The translations under genes were made by a program, and so were the position numbers. This document shows, piece after piece, positions 25,653-34,061 of a DNA stretch of 64,000 nt. The notes beneath the pieces are model-generated. The model saw only the letters and a list, made by a program, of their open reading frames with translations. It was not told the origin of the DNA and made no database searches. Position 1 is the stretch's first letter, and each line of letters begins with the position of its first letter. This stretch comes from Desulfosporosinus youngiae DSM 17734 (GTDB lineage: Bacteria; Bacillota; Desulfitobacteriia; Desulfitobacteriales; Desulfitobacteriaceae), in assembly GCF_000244895.1 (NCBI RefSeq), contig NZ_CM001441.1:2624226-2688225 (forward strand). The letters are read 5' to 3'.

Positions 25653-26582
25653 ATGAAAAGCAAACGACTCTTAGCCATAATCATAGGTGCACTGCTGCTG
25701 GCGGGCTGCGGGAAAACGGTTCCGGCTGATACCCCGCAGCAACTTGAAGAGCAATCCCCATCAGCGGCAACCCCAGAGTCCTCCCCGGCTGCGCCGACCG
25801 GTGAGGAAATTGACTACACTCAGTACCTTAAAAAGACGTGGGTTAAGAAAAATGATGCTGATAACAACTCGGGAAATGCCGTATCTTTTTCTATTTCTGA
25901 AATTAAAAACGGAAAAATTTCAGCAGAACTCCTTGTGACCGGTCCGGCTCCCGCCTATCCTAATGCGATAGCCAGGTTTGATGGAATAATAAGCAACCAT
26001 ACGGCCGAATGTCAGTTCACTGATTCAAGAGGTAATAAAGGAACCATCAAATTGAGCTTTGAAGCCAGGGATGAGATGAAAGCAGCCATTAACCTTACGG
26101 ATAAATCAGAGGATACCAAAGCCCAGCCTCCGGTGGGAACTTTCCGGTTCGCCCCCTATAATCTTAAAGATATAGAGGGGTTCAGCCCTATTGAGGAGCA
26201 ATCCTTCATGGTGGATTTAAACTCCTGGGGCAAGGTTAAATTTGTAGCGGGTAAATTGACAGAAGGCAGCCATATACCTGTTGTATTCTATTTAACTAAT
26301 CAAAATGGGGATATCCTGTATAATTTTTATCCAACTCTCCCTTATAGGGTGGATGTCAAAGCTGTTTCTTTTGAAGATGTAAGTAAGGACGGGCTAAAAG
26401 ATATTATCATTATTGTGGATGATGATTATTCCGGACAGGGGAGTGCTCCCATAGCTACTGTCTATTTTCAAAAGGACGATGGAACCTTCGCCAATGATCT
26501 GAAGCTGGATCAGGAAATTAATGATTCAAAGAGCAATAAGGACGTAAAAGCTGTCAAGAGTTACTTGTCTCGAAAGTTCTAG
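25653..26582 (+). CDS. Lipoprotein with VCBS-like C-terminal part
   Basis: 309 residues from ATG 25653 behind TGGAGG. Signal peptide with lipobox LLAGC (Cys19), then a Pro/Ser/Thr linker to about 52. A middle beta domain (about 52-180) and a C-terminal stretch SFEDVSKDGLKDIIIIVDDD (about 245-264) that resembles an Asp-rich calcium-binding or FG-GAP-like repeat. Anchored on the outer face of the membrane. Function unknown. Confidence 0.65.
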   Translation: MKSKRLLAIIIGALLLAGCGKTVPADTPQQLEEQSPSAATPESSPAAPTGEEIDYTQYLKKTWVKKNDADNNSGNAVSFSISEIKNGKISAELLVTGPAPAYPNAIARFDGIISNHTAECQFTDSRGNKGTIKLSFEARDEMKAAINLTDKSEDTKAQPPVGTFRFAPYNLKDIEGFSPIEEQSFMVDLNSWGKVKFVAGKLTEGSHIPVVFYLTNQNGDILYNFYPTLPYRVDVKAVSFEDVSKDGLKDIIIIVDDDYSGQGSAPIATVYFQKDDGTFANDLKLDQEINDSKSNKDVKAVKSYLSRKF

Positions 26583-26614
26583 CCCTGTGCTGCCCCATAT
26601 GGAGGTGTGTGAAT

Positions 26615-27112
26615 ATGGAAATCAGAAAAGCAACACTTCACGATGTCAAACAAATCAGTCGTATTCATGCGTTAAGCTGGAAATCGGCTTATAAGGGAAT
26701 TGTTCCACAAGCTTACTTGGATGAACTCAAAGAAGATTTTTGGGTACCAGCTTTTGAAGCTTGGCTAAAAGATAATGTATTAACAGCTCAGCTGATTTTT
26801 GAAAAGAGCGGAGCAATTGGCTGTGTTGCCTATGGAAAGTCCAGAGATAAATCTCTGCCAAATTGGGGCGAAATTGTTTCCATTTATCTGTTGCCTGACT
26901 ATTTTGGCAAGGGATATGGCAATAAGCTGTTAGCAAGTGCCTTATCAGATTTAAAACAAGCGGGCTATCCTGACATTTACTTATGGGTACTTAAAGAAAA
27001 TCAAAGAGCAAGACATTTCTACGAAAAGAATAAGTTGCAATGTAATAACGATGAATGCATTTGCGAAATTATGGGAAAACGGCTTATTGATATACGGTAT
27101 TGTTTTACCTAA
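26615..27112 (+). CDS. GNAT-family N-acetyltransferase
   Basis: 165 residues from ATG 26615, 9 nt after GGAGG (GTG 26609 is also in frame). Acetyl-CoA-binding motif A is WGEIVSIYLLPDYFGKGYGN then KLLASAL, with the Q/RxxGxG/A loop as FGKGYG. Motif B is DIYLWVLKENQRARHFYEK. Resembles RimI/YhbS-type acetylases of small molecules or protein ends; substrate not determinable. Single gene. Confidence 0.85.
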   Translation: MEIRKATLHDVKQISRIHALSWKSAYKGIVPQAYLDELKEDFWVPAFEAWLKDNVLTAQLIFEKSGAIGCVAYGKSRDKSLPNWGEIVSIYLLPDYFGKGYGNKLLASALSDLKQAGYPDIYLWVLKENQRARHFYEKNKLQCNNDECICEIMGKRLIDIRYCFT

Positions 27113-27173
27113 CCAGTTTGCAGAAAGATGTATTGAACCTGGCATTTTCAGTTTTTTGAAACAAGTGGAGATT

Positions 27174-27551
27174 TTACGCATTTTGCTGTGGCCGGACGGA
27201 GTTAAGTAGTATCGCCATGCTCTGTAGCTCGTTCTCATCATTCAGTAAATGAATAATTATAGTAGAATTTTTTTTAAGTGCATTCCCGCTGTCTAATATT
27301 CTTATATCTTCATCTCGGCTTGATTTTTTGACTTTAACCTTATTAAGGTTATGGATTATTTCCGATATCATATCGCTATCAGTATATTCCTCCTGTTGAG
27401 AACTACCTTTATTTATTGCTATTAGACTAATTTTCTCTTTTTCAATTGAATTAATTTGATTTGTTGAAAATGTCTTTGTTCCGCACCCTGAAGTTGTCGT
27501 AATAAGAGAAATAACAATAACCCATAAAAGCAATTTTCTTATCCAGTTCAT
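27174..27551 (-). CDS. Small lipoprotein
   Basis: 125 residues. Signal peptide with lipobox TTSGC (Cys23), then a soluble alpha/beta domain with the repeated pattern of DUF5301-like proteins (DSDMISEIIHNLNKVKVKK, TIIIHLLNDENEL). The tail NSVRPQQNA looks cut compared with the regular fold, so a 3' truncation is possible. Unknown function. Confidence 0.55.
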   Translation of the reverse strand: MNWIRKLLLWVIVISLITTTSGCGTKTFSTNQINSIEKEKISLIAINKGSSQQEEYTDSDMISEIIHNLNKVKVKKSSRDEDIRILDSGNALKKNSTIIIHLLNDENELQSMAILLNSVRPQQNA

Positions 27552-27835
27552 AACTTCATCTCTTTCATGTTTATACCATATATTTGATTATATGTTAAAT
27601 AGGCTTATATAATCAACATAGTTCAATGCCATAGGAAGCGCTTTAAAGGCTTTTGAATGAATTCCCGCAGTGGCTTAAGTTCATTTTGTAACAATTGAGC
27701 TATATTTTAAATATTTCTAGGCTAGGCTCCCGTTAGGAATGGTTCAATTCATAATAATTATATGTCCAAATGGATATTGAAGCAGGAATATACCAAAAGA
27801 AGGAGAAATTCGGAAGGGAATGGGAGGGAAGCCGG

Positions 27836-28843
27836 ATGGCTATTGCTATTGTCGATGATACGCTTTTTAGCTTAGAAGTACTTAAAGCCTCTCTTAGGGC
27901 TGCGGGATACTATGACATTATTACGCTTAGCTCCGCTAAGGAACTTTATCAGCTCGTTGAAGGGCAGTCTGAGCTGGGAATTGTTGAACTCGACTTAATT
28001 TTAATGGATATCGTCATGCCGGAGATTAGTGGGATTGAAGCTTGCCAAAGTATTAAAAAAAGAAGTTGGCTTGTTGATGTACCGGTTATAATGGTGACTT
28101 CAAGAACCGACACTAATGATTTACAGCTGGCCTTCTCTGCCGGAGCTATGGATTATATAAAAAAGCCCCTGGATAATGTTGAATTACTGGCACGGGTGAG
28201 ATCAGCCCTAAAATTGAAACATGAGACAGCTCGCAGAAAAGCCCGGGAACTGGAGCTTATTGAGGTGACACGTCAATTACAGGCAGCAAATGAAAAACTT
28301 CAAAGCCTTTCTTTTTTTGATGGATTGACGGGGATCGCTAATCGCAGAAACTTTGATCAACGATTAATGCAAGAGATAAAGCGTTCCCGGCGGGAGGGGA
28401 TGCCCCTTTCTTTGATTATGCTGGATATTGATTATTTTAAAGCTTTCAATGATACCTATGGACACTTAAAAGGGGATGATTGTCTGATCCTTGTTGCGTC
28501 CCTGCTTGTTAAGGCACTAAAGCGTCCGGGGGATTTTCCGGCACGCTATGGGGGGGAGGAGTTTGCGGTTATCTTACCGAATACCGACGACATAGGAGCG
28601 GCCGTTATTGCAGAAGAATTGAGGACGAGTATTGAAAGAGCTGACGTCGAGCATGTTAATTCCCTTTGTGCAGGCCGGGTTACAGTGAGTTTAGGGATGG
28701 TAACGAAATTTCCCGGGCAGGAGGAAACCTCGGAAGATTTGATTAGGGCAGCGGATCGTGCTCTTTATCGCTCCAAAAATGATGGCCGTAATCGAGTCAG
28801 TGAGGAACGGCTTCATTCCAATCCTTCAAATTGCATATTATAG
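27836..28843 (+). CDS. Response regulator with GGDEF domain (diguanylate cyclase)
   Basis: 335 residues from ATG 27836 behind GGGAGGG; ATG 27770 is in frame without a site. Receiver domain 1-120 with acidic pocket D7/D8, phospho-acceptor D58 (LILMDIVMPE) and K110 (YIKKPLD). A coiled linker (about 125-160) leads to a GGDEF domain with the active site GGEEF at 239-243 and an RxxD inhibitory site at R230-D233, so it should make c-di-GMP with product inhibition. The last ten codons (LHSNPSNCIL) are antisense to the end of the ABC exporter gene, which shows the 3' end was rebuilt. Confidence 0.9.
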   Translation: MAIAIVDDTLFSLEVLKASLRAAGYYDIITLSSAKELYQLVEGQSELGIVELDLILMDIVMPEISGIEACQSIKKRSWLVDVPVIMVTSRTDTNDLQLAFSAGAMDYIKKPLDNVELLARVRSALKLKHETARRKARELELIEVTRQLQAANEKLQSLSFFDGLTGIANRRNFDQRLMQEIKRSRREGMPLSLIMLDIDYFKAFNDTYGHLKGDDCLILVASLLVKALKRPGDFPARYGGEEFAVILPNTDDIGAAVIAEELRTSIERADVEHVNSLCAGRVTVSLGMVTKFPGQEETSEDLIRAADRALYRSKNDGRNRVSEERLHSNPSNCIL

Positions 28844-28858
28844 CAATGAGCATAGATT
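28747..28858 (+). repeat. Duplicated gene junction, copy A
   Basis: 28747-28777 matches 29383-29413 and 28810-28858 matches 29416-29464, each with one mismatch. Copy B lacks 32 bp present in copy A. The first half belongs to the GGDEF coding sequence, the second half to the 3' end of the ABC exporter on the other strand. The two copies flank the toxin cassette. Confidence 0.9.
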
Positions 28859-28927
28859 TTCGTTTCAACTATCTGCATCGCTGTGAGGAACAGAGTCCTT
28901 CAGGTTTAAGGTTACTGAGGGCTAAAT

Positions 28928-28956
28928 CAGGCCGCCTCATTTTATGAGGCGGCCTG
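28928..28956 (+). terminator. Hairpin at the head of the toxin cassette
   Basis: Perfect 13 bp stem CAGGCCGCCTCAT/ATGAGGCGGCCTG with a 3 nt loop. It recurs with changes at 21539-21569. No T-run; may end transcription from the GGDEF gene weakly. Confidence 0.6.
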
Positions 28957-29006
28957 AACCCTTTGAGTAGTCAGGGATAAATTTTATCCTTTTTTCTGGG
29001 AAATTA

Positions 29007-29015
29007 TGGTATAAT
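29007..29015 (+). promoter_or_regulatory. Toxin promoter (extended -10)
   Basis: TGGTATAAT gives TGn plus a perfect TATAAT; the -35 is poor (TCCTTT). It drives the toxin mRNA, start expected near 29022. Confidence 0.7.
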
Positions 29016-29074
29016 ACTTATAACAGGTTGTCGAGGGACGGTTAGCCACACCCTTTCAGAAAGGGGGTGGTAAG

Positions 29075-29152
29075 ATGATCTCAATGGTTGAGGCGATGTA
29101 TCTCATGATTGCATTTGCAACACTCGTTGTTATGATCATAAAGAAGAAATAA
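29075..29152 (+). CDS. Type I toxin, small hydrophobic (holin-like, TxpA/BsrG class)
   Basis: 25 residues, MISMVEAMYLMIAFATLVVM ending IIKKK: one membrane span followed by a basic tail, as in the putative holin-like toxins of Firmicutes. ATG 29075 lies behind a strong AGGGGGTGG site, which the inverted CCACACCCTTTC/GAAAGGGGGTGG stretch (about 29045-29070) can hide in a stem, a usual way to delay translation in these mRNAs. A convergent antisense RNA overlaps its 3' end. Too short for normal gene finders. Confidence 0.85.
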   Translation: MISMVEAMYLMIAFATLVVMIIKKK

Positions 29153-29180
29153 CCGCCCCCCGCCAAGGATTGCGGTTATT
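29148..29180. terminator. Shared bidirectional terminator of toxin and antitoxin RNAs
   Basis: AATAACCGC (29148-29156) pairs with GCGGTTATT (29172-29180). It lies at the end of the toxin frame and would serve both convergent transcripts. Confidence 0.7.
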
Positions 29181-29259
29181 CCTTATAACCTTTGATTCGG
29201 GCTAACCTTTCGGTTAGACAATCTGCCGGGCTGGCGTGCTTGCAACACGTCAGTCCTTT
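29148..29259 (-). ncRNA. Antisense RNA antitoxin (RatA-like)
   Basis: Predicted transcript of about 110 nt from a strong minus-strand promoter (29294-29266) to the shared terminator. It contains a stable GGCTAACC/GGTTAGAC-type hairpin (about 29197-29218) and pairs with the 3' end of the toxin mRNA, the arrangement known from txpA/ratA and bsrG/SR4. Boundaries are inferred. Confidence 0.7.
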
Positions 29260-29265
29260 TCTTAT

Positions 29266-29294
29266 ATTATACCCAGAGAATGTAAAATATGCAA
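29266..29294 (-). promoter_or_regulatory. Strong promoter of the antisense RNA
   Basis: Minus strand TTGCAT (29294-29289), exactly 17 bp, TATAAT (29271-29266). Confidence 0.8.
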
Positions 29295-29382
29295 CCGGCT
29301 CACATATGGAAAGGTTACAAAGAGGGAATGATTAGTTACTTCAATACCGGTCAGCATTTCATGGAAATTCAAGTGAAGATCA

Positions 29383-29464
29383 GGCAGCGGATCGTGCTCT
29401 TTAGCGCTCCAAACAGCTTCATTCCAATCCTTCAAATTGCATATTATAGTAATGAGCATAGATT
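29383..29464 (+). repeat. Duplicated gene junction, copy B
   Basis: Second copy of the sequence at 28747-28858. Its right part encodes the real end of the ABC exporter on the minus strand; its left part is a dead piece of the GGDEF gene. Confidence 0.9.
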
Positions 29465-31155
29465 CCCGACTGTTCAATGAGTTGTTTGTGACTGCCTCTT
29501 TCTTGAATGCCTTGGTCAGTGACGACAATAATTTCGTCGGAATTTTTAATGGTACTTAATCTGTGAGCAATCACGATGGTCGTTCTGTTTTGAGAGAGTT
29601 TCTGCAGTGATGTCTGGATATATTTTTCACTGTCGTTATCCAGAGCGGAGGTAGCTTCATCTAAGATCAAAATGGGAGGATTCTTTAAGAATACCCGGGC
29701 GATGGAAAGCCTTTGCTTTTGGCCTCCTGAGAGTCTGACTCCTCGTTCTCCTACATAAGTGTCATAGCCCTCGTCAAGGGACATGATAAACTCGTGAATA
29801 TTGGCTTTTTGGGCTGCTTCAATAATTTCTGATTCTGTGGCGCCTGCTTTGCCGTAAGCAATATTTTCTTTGATGGAGCCGTCAAACATATAGACATCCT
29901 GCTGCACAATGCCAATAGCATTTCGCAAAGATTCTAAGGTGACATCCCGGATATCCTTGCCGTCAATGGTTATGGAGCCGGAGGCTACATCATAAAATCT
30001 GGGCAGCAGAGAACATAAGGTGGTTTTCCCGCCTCCGGAGGGTCCCACTAAAGCAATGGTTTGTCCGGCACCAATAGTGAGGCTGACATTATCTAAAACG
30101 TTGGCATCATCGTTATAACGGAAGGATACGTTTTTATAGCAGATCTCTCCCTTTACGTCAGTTAAAGGTATAGCATTGTCTTTGTCCAGGATATCCGGTT
30201 CCGTTTCCAATACTTCGATAAACCGCTTAAACCCGGCATACCCCTTTTGAAAGGATTCAGTATAGTTGATTAAGACATCAATGGGGTTAATAAAGAGGTT
30301 GATGTAAAGTACATAAATGGCCAGATCCGAAATTTCTAATGAGCCATCGGCAATGAATAGCCCGCCGGAAACAATAATGACAACATAGAGAAGCCCTTCA
30401 AAGAAAGAATTCCAGGCATGAAAACCACCCATCAGGTGATAAATCCTGACTTTGGAGTCTAAAAATTGGTGATTGCTTTTTCTGAATTTCTCTTGTTCAA
30501 GGTTTTCGTTGGCAAAGGACTTAACAACTCTGATTCCAGCCAGACTGTCTTGCAGTCCGGAGTTGACAGCGGCAATTTTTACACGGCTGTCAGCAAAGCT
30601 GGGGGCCATTTTAACATTCTTATAAATTGTAAACAATACCATGATTAACGTAACTCCCAGCAGGATCAAGGTCATTTTGACATTGATTAACATTAAGAGA
30701 GCAAAGGAACCAATGATCTTAAGGGCGGAGATGAAAACGTTTTCCGGTCCGTGATGTGCCAGCTCGGAGATATCGAAGAGGTCAACAACCAGCTTGGACA
30801 TCATTTCGCCGGTGTTATTTTTATCATAGTATGTGAAAGACAGTTTCTGAAAATGATTAAACAGATCCCGCCTCATATCGGTTTCCATCTTAGCTCCCAT
30901 GATGTGGCCCCAGGAAATAATGAAATACTGACAAAAATATTTAACCACATACATCCCCAGTAAAGCCAAGCCGATAAATCCTATGGCGTGCAGGATCGCT
31001 TCTTTGTCTTGGGTAAATAAATTTTTGGCCAGGTAATTAAGAATCTGCGGGAAGGCCAGGTCAATGGCGGAAACAATGATGGCACAAAACATGTCGAAGT
31101 AAAAAAGGAATTTGTAGGGTTTATAATAGGCTATAAATTTCTTAAGGATATTCAT
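29419..31155 (-). CDS. ABC exporter, fused membrane and ATP-binding domains
   Basis: 578 residues from ATG 31155 (MNILKKFIAYYKPYKFLFYF); a longer frame to 31368 has an unlikely leader. Six membrane segments in the first 310 residues, then an ATPase domain with Walker A LVGPSGGGKTTLCSL, signature RLSGGQKQRLSIAR, Walker B PPILILDEATSALD and H-loop VIAHRLSTI. Typical half-transporter of the lipid/multidrug MsbA/BmrA class that works as a dimer. It runs toward the toxin cassette. Substrate unknown. Confidence 0.9.
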   Translation of the reverse strand: MNILKKFIAYYKPYKFLFYFDMFCAIIVSAIDLAFPQILNYLAKNLFTQDKEAILHAIGFIGLALLGMYVVKYFCQYFIISWGHIMGAKMETDMRRDLFNHFQKLSFTYYDKNNTGEMMSKLVVDLFDISELAHHGPENVFISALKIIGSFALLMLINVKMTLILLGVTLIMVLFTIYKNVKMAPSFADSRVKIAAVNSGLQDSLAGIRVVKSFANENLEQEKFRKSNHQFLDSKVRIYHLMGGFHAWNSFFEGLLYVVIIVSGGLFIADGSLEISDLAIYVLYINLFINPIDVLINYTESFQKGYAGFKRFIEVLETEPDILDKDNAIPLTDVKGEICYKNVSFRYNDDANVLDNVSLTIGAGQTIALVGPSGGGKTTLCSLLPRFYDVASGSITIDGKDIRDVTLESLRNAIGIVQQDVYMFDGSIKENIAYGKAGATESEIIEAAQKANIHEFIMSLDEGYDTYVGERGVRLSGGQKQRLSIARVFLKNPPILILDEATSALDNDSEKYIQTSLQKLSQNRTTIVIAHRLSTIKNSDEIIVVTDQGIQERGSHKQLIEQSGIYAHYYNMQFEGLE

Positions 31156-31344
31156 TTGCGGAATGCCACTTGCCTTTCTGTTGGTTGCTTTAGACAATCT
31201 TATCATACTGAGATCGTTAAGCAATTCTGAATATTTGCTTGCTGCAAGAAGGCAATCGGAAGAGAAACAGATCAGTTTTACTGAGCGTAAAACAAAGGGA
31301 TTGTTGAAAATCGTTGCAAAACGGCTTTCGGAAAATGATCTGCA

Positions 31345-31391
31345 CAAAAAATCAGCCCGAGAGTACACTCATTAACGTCTTTCGGGCTGAT
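31345..31391 (-). terminator. Terminator of the foldase gene
   Basis: Minus strand ATCAGCCCGA and TCGGGCTGAT arms (31391-31382, 31360-31351) followed by a T-run (31351-31345). It sits between the foldase and ABC exporter genes, so these are separate units. Confidence 0.8.
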
Positions 31392-31407
31392 CTCTTATGT
31401 GCCGTCT

Positions 31408-32292
31408 TTAAGTCAAATAATTTTCAATACTATACTCTGCCTTGCATTCCTGAAGCCAGGCGTCAAATTCCGTGGACAGTTTTTCATCAAGCAAAGCAGC
31501 GGTTATCATATCCCTGCTTTCCGGGAGAGTAACCTCTTTAACCTCTTTTTTATCCTCAACTTTAATAATATGATAGCCATAGTCAGTTTTAACCGGATCG
31601 CTGATTTTACCCACCTCTAAGGAAAAGGCGACATCTTCAAATTCCTGCACCATAGCTCCCTTTTGGAAATAACCCAGCTCTCCGCCTGATTCCTTGCTGC
31701 TCTCGTCGGTTGAGTATTGCTTAGCCAGTTCAGCAAAATCTTCACCGGCAGCAAGCTTTGCTTCGATTTCATTGGCCAGTTCTTCAGTGCTTACCAGAAT
31801 GTGACTGGCCTTTACTTGTTCAGGTTCGGCAAGGCTTGCTTTATTAGTATCATAGTACTGTTGAATTGCCTCATCGGTTATGGGACTTCTAGCTGCGAGA
31901 ATCCTTTTTAGTTCGATATTAGTTATGATACTCTCTTTAAGAGCATCAAGAGTTATTCTATTGGTTGTTAAGGCCTGATTAAAAGCTTCTTCGCTGCCAA
32001 AGGATTCTTTTAAAGTCGATAACTCCTTATTGATGTCTTCCTCTGATACTTGGATGTTCTGTTTTGCAGCTTCTTGTTTAATAATGTTTTGTTGGATTAA
32101 TGTTTCCAGGGCATCTGCTCCGCCTTGTTGAACTAATAGTTTATTTAACTCTGATTCAGTGATGGATATCCCATTTACTTTAGCGACAACGTTATCTTTA
32201 GCAGCATAAAGAGCTCCAATTCCGATTCCGGCTGCTAATAATAGGATCATGAGAAGCCAAAGGTAACTCTGTTTAATTTTTTCCAGTTTCAC
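31408..32292 (-). CDS. PrsA/SurA-like peptidyl-prolyl isomerase (parvulin type)
   Basis: 294 residues. N-terminal signal anchor at about 12-30 (WLLMILLLAAGIGIGALYA) without a lipobox. SurA-type N-terminal chaperone region at about 35-150, parvulin domain at about 160-250 with the marks VKASHILVSTEE, FAELAKQYSTDESS and GGELGYFQKGAM. Helps secreted proteins fold outside the membrane. Single gene with its own terminator. Confidence 0.88.
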   Translation of the reverse strand: MKLEKIKQSYLWLLMILLLAAGIGIGALYAAKDNVVAKVNGISITESELNKLLVQQGGADALETLIQQNIIKQEAAKQNIQVSEEDINKELSTLKESFGSEEAFNQALTTNRITLDALKESIITNIELKRILAARSPITDEAIQQYYDTNKASLAEPEQVKASHILVSTEELANEIEAKLAAGEDFAELAKQYSTDESSKESGGELGYFQKGAMVQEFEDVAFSLEVGKISDPVKTDYGYHIIKVEDKKEVKEVTLPESRDMITAALLDEKLSTEFDAWLQECKAEYSIENYLT

Positions 32293-32475
32293 TTAATCGC
32301 TCCTTTTGAAATTGATAAGATTTACAAAATAAGGGTGTCATATTGAATATAAACTATATTTGTTGTATTTCCGTGGCCTATTTATGGAGAATATGTGAAG
32401 CTTATCAAGTTATAAGTAACACATTATTCAATTGGCGATAGTTGGGCAGAACTTTGAGTTTCGACCGTTACATAA

Positions 32476-32525
32476 AGTGACTAAAGAACCCTGCCGGCAT
32501 ATGTCAGCAGGGTTCTTTAGTCACT
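32476..32525. repeat. Perfect 19 bp inverted repeat
   Basis: AGTGACTAAAGAACCCTGC (32476-32494) and its exact reverse complement (32507-32525) around 12 nt. It lies 47 bp past the stop of the flavoprotein gene and is probably its terminator on the minus strand, but no clear T-run is present on either side. Confidence 0.7.
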
Positions 32526-32571
32526 ATGGACATGAGATTCCACGGGAATCGATACTGGCTAAACTTTCAAT

Positions 32572-33147
32572 TTACCGAACTTGTTTTAGGAGCTGTGCCA
32601 TATTTTTACCAAGAGTTTGGAAGGTCTGAACCCCTTCAGCATCCTTTTGAACTTCGCCGGGATCACGAGATAATGTCAAATTCCAATAACTCGAACTGCA
32701 AATAACCATTTCAGCGATGCCAAAAAAGAAATTAATGGCCGAGTAGGTAAAGGTTGACCCAGCCCTGCGGGCGGCAACGACAGATGTTCCGACTTTCCCT
32801 TTTAAGAGGGCACCGCCGTTAGCTTTGGCTACATAGCCGCAGCGATCAATTAAAGCTTTGACTTCTGTGCTCACATTGCTGAAATAAGTAGGTGAACCAA
32901 TAATAATGCCGTCGGCTGCTTCTATTTTTTCAATGAAAGTATTCATTTCATCATCTTTGCGTATACAGCGATTATCTTTCGTTTCTCCACATTTGCCGCA
33001 GGCTAAACAGCCAAATACTTTACGCCCTCCTAATTGAACAATCTCGGTTTCAATGCCTTCTTTTCTTAATTCATTCAAAACAATTTCCAGGCTTTGCTTC
33101 GTATTGCCATTAACCCGAGGGCTTCCATTAAATGCTACAACTTTCAT
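32572..33147 (-). CDS. Flavodoxin-fold NAD(P)H-dependent reductase / iron-sulfur flavoprotein
   Basis: 191 residues. FMN phosphate loop FNGSPRVNGNTKQS at about 6-19, a Cys-rich segment FGCLACGKCGETKDNRC at about 45-61, and the second FMN contact GSPTYFSNVSTEVKALIDR at about 84-102. The Cys set is as in Isf-type flavoproteins that bind a 4Fe-4S cluster, though one Cys spacing differs. Divergent from an HxlR regulator, a pairing seen for redox-stress reductases. Likely moves electrons to quinones or disulfides (inference). Confidence 0.85.
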   Translation of the reverse strand: MKVVAFNGSPRVNGNTKQSLEIVLNELRKEGIETEIVQLGGRKVFGCLACGKCGETKDNRCIRKDDEMNTFIEKIEAADGIIIGSPTYFSNVSTEVKALIDRCGYVAKANGGALLKGKVGTSVVAARRAGSTFTYSAINFFFGIAEMVICSSSYWNLTLSRDPGEVQKDAEGVQTFQTLGKNMAQLLKQVR

Positions 33148-33192
33148 TCTCGAACACTCCTTCTATAATTGCTTGGGCAATTGATTGGTATT

Positions 33193-33221
33193 ATAATATA
33201 CGATATAATACTATCAAGCAA
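33193..33221 (-). promoter_or_regulatory. Promoter of the flavoprotein gene
   Basis: Minus strand TTGCTT (33221-33216), 17 bp, TATTAT (33198-33193). Confidence 0.7.
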
Positions 33222-33222
33222 G

Positions 33223-33268
33223 TACGTACCTTTTTGTGCTATAGTATATAAAGGTATACCATGGTACC
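33223..33268. promoter_or_regulatory. Probable HxlR operator sites
   Basis: Palindromes GTACGTAC (about 33222-33229) and GGTATACCATGGTACC (33253-33268) lie between the two divergent starts. The first touches the -35 of the flavoprotein promoter. HxlR regulators bind such GTAC-rich dyads; assignment is inferred from position. Confidence 0.55.
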
Positions 33269-33341
33269 TGAAAGTATCTTATTATATAGGTGTAGGTAGG
33301 GGTATGGTCAGAGCTGGAGTAAGTTTTAGGAGTGAGTTCTC

Positions 33342-33704
33342 GTGATTAAGTTTAAAAATAATGAATATCAGTGCTCGATGGAATTAACCTTAGCTCTTAT
33401 TGGGGGAAAATGGAAAGCCTTAATACTATGGTATTTAAGTAACAAAACCCTTCGTTACAATGAATTGCGAAAAATATTGCCTAATGTAACAGCGAAAATG
33501 TTAACTCAACAATTACGAGAGTTAGAAGATTGTGGATTACTTAAGAGATTCATCTACACTCAGATACCGCCTAAAGTTGAGTACTCTCTAACTGAAGCAG
33601 GTAAGAGTTTATTGCCAATTTTAGATGCCATGTGTAAATGGGGTCAAAACTATGCGAATGACTATGAAAAAACAGAACAAGAGTATAACTTGATTAGAGA
33701 TTAG
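33342..33704 (+). CDS. HxlR-family transcriptional regulator
   Basis: 120 residues from GTG 33342 behind GGAGTGAG. Winged HTH of the HxlR/DUF24 type: CSMELTLALIGGKWKALILW, LRYNELRKILPNVTAKML and YTQIPPKVEYSLTEAGKSLL. It keeps the conserved N-terminal Cys (C12), which in HypR/YodB relatives is the redox or electrophile switch. Divergent to the flavoprotein gene it most likely controls. Confidence 0.88.
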   Translation: MIKFKNNEYQCSMELTLALIGGKWKALILWYLSNKTLRYNELRKILPNVTAKMLTQQLRELEDCGLLKRFIYTQIPPKVEYSLTEAGKSLLPILDAMCKWGQNYANDYEKTEQEYNLIRD

Positions 33705-33755
33705 AGAATGCGAAAGGGAGCTGGAAGGTTTTTTTGCCCCCAGAGAAGCAAAAGC

Positions 33756-33783
33756 TGGACAAACCACCGGCTAAGAGTATACT
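33756..33783 (+). promoter_or_regulatory. Promoter of the FMN-riboswitch transcript
   Basis: TGGACA (33756-33761), 16 bp, TATACT (33778-33783), placing the start at about 33790, just before the aptamer. Confidence 0.65.
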
Positions 33784-33801
33784 TATAGGTGAATGACTTA
33801 T

Positions 33802-33939
33802 TCTCAGGGCGGGGTGAGATTCCCCACCGGCGGTATCCTAGTTGTTTCTAGGGAGCCCGCGAGCGCTCTTCTTGCCGAAGAGGTCAGCAGAACTGGTGAA
33901 AGGCCAGTGCCGACGGTATAGTCCGGATGAAAGAGGATA
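33802..33939 (+). ncRNA. FMN riboswitch (RFN element)
   Basis: All conserved blocks are present in order: CTCAGGGCGGGGTGAGATTC, CCCACCGGCGGT, GAGCCCGCGAGCG, GTCAGCAGAACTGGTGAAA, GGCCAGTGCCGACGGT and GTCCGGATGAAAGAGGAT. It precedes ribB with a terminator between, so FMN should shut transcription off. Confidence 0.97.
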
Positions 33940-33961
33940 AGGGAGTCTGCATAATCTAATT

Positions 33962-33992
33962 CACTGCAGTAAATCTGCAGTGGAGTTTTTTA
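33962..33992 (+). terminator. Riboswitch-controlled terminator
   Basis: CACTGCAG and CTGCAGTG arms with loop TAAAT, then GAGTTTTTTAGTTTTT. Expression platform of the FMN riboswitch. Confidence 0.88.
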
Positions 33993-34061
33993 GTTTTTGC
34001 CTGCTGTCTGTCTTTATGCCCTGATTCGAGTAAGTCGACTAAAATTAGGAGGCGTGTTACT

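Noticed and set aside
29262-29528. 88-codon minus frame over the toxin antisense promoter
   Set aside because: Overlaps the end of the ABC exporter in another frame; the promoter and repeat explain the DNA.
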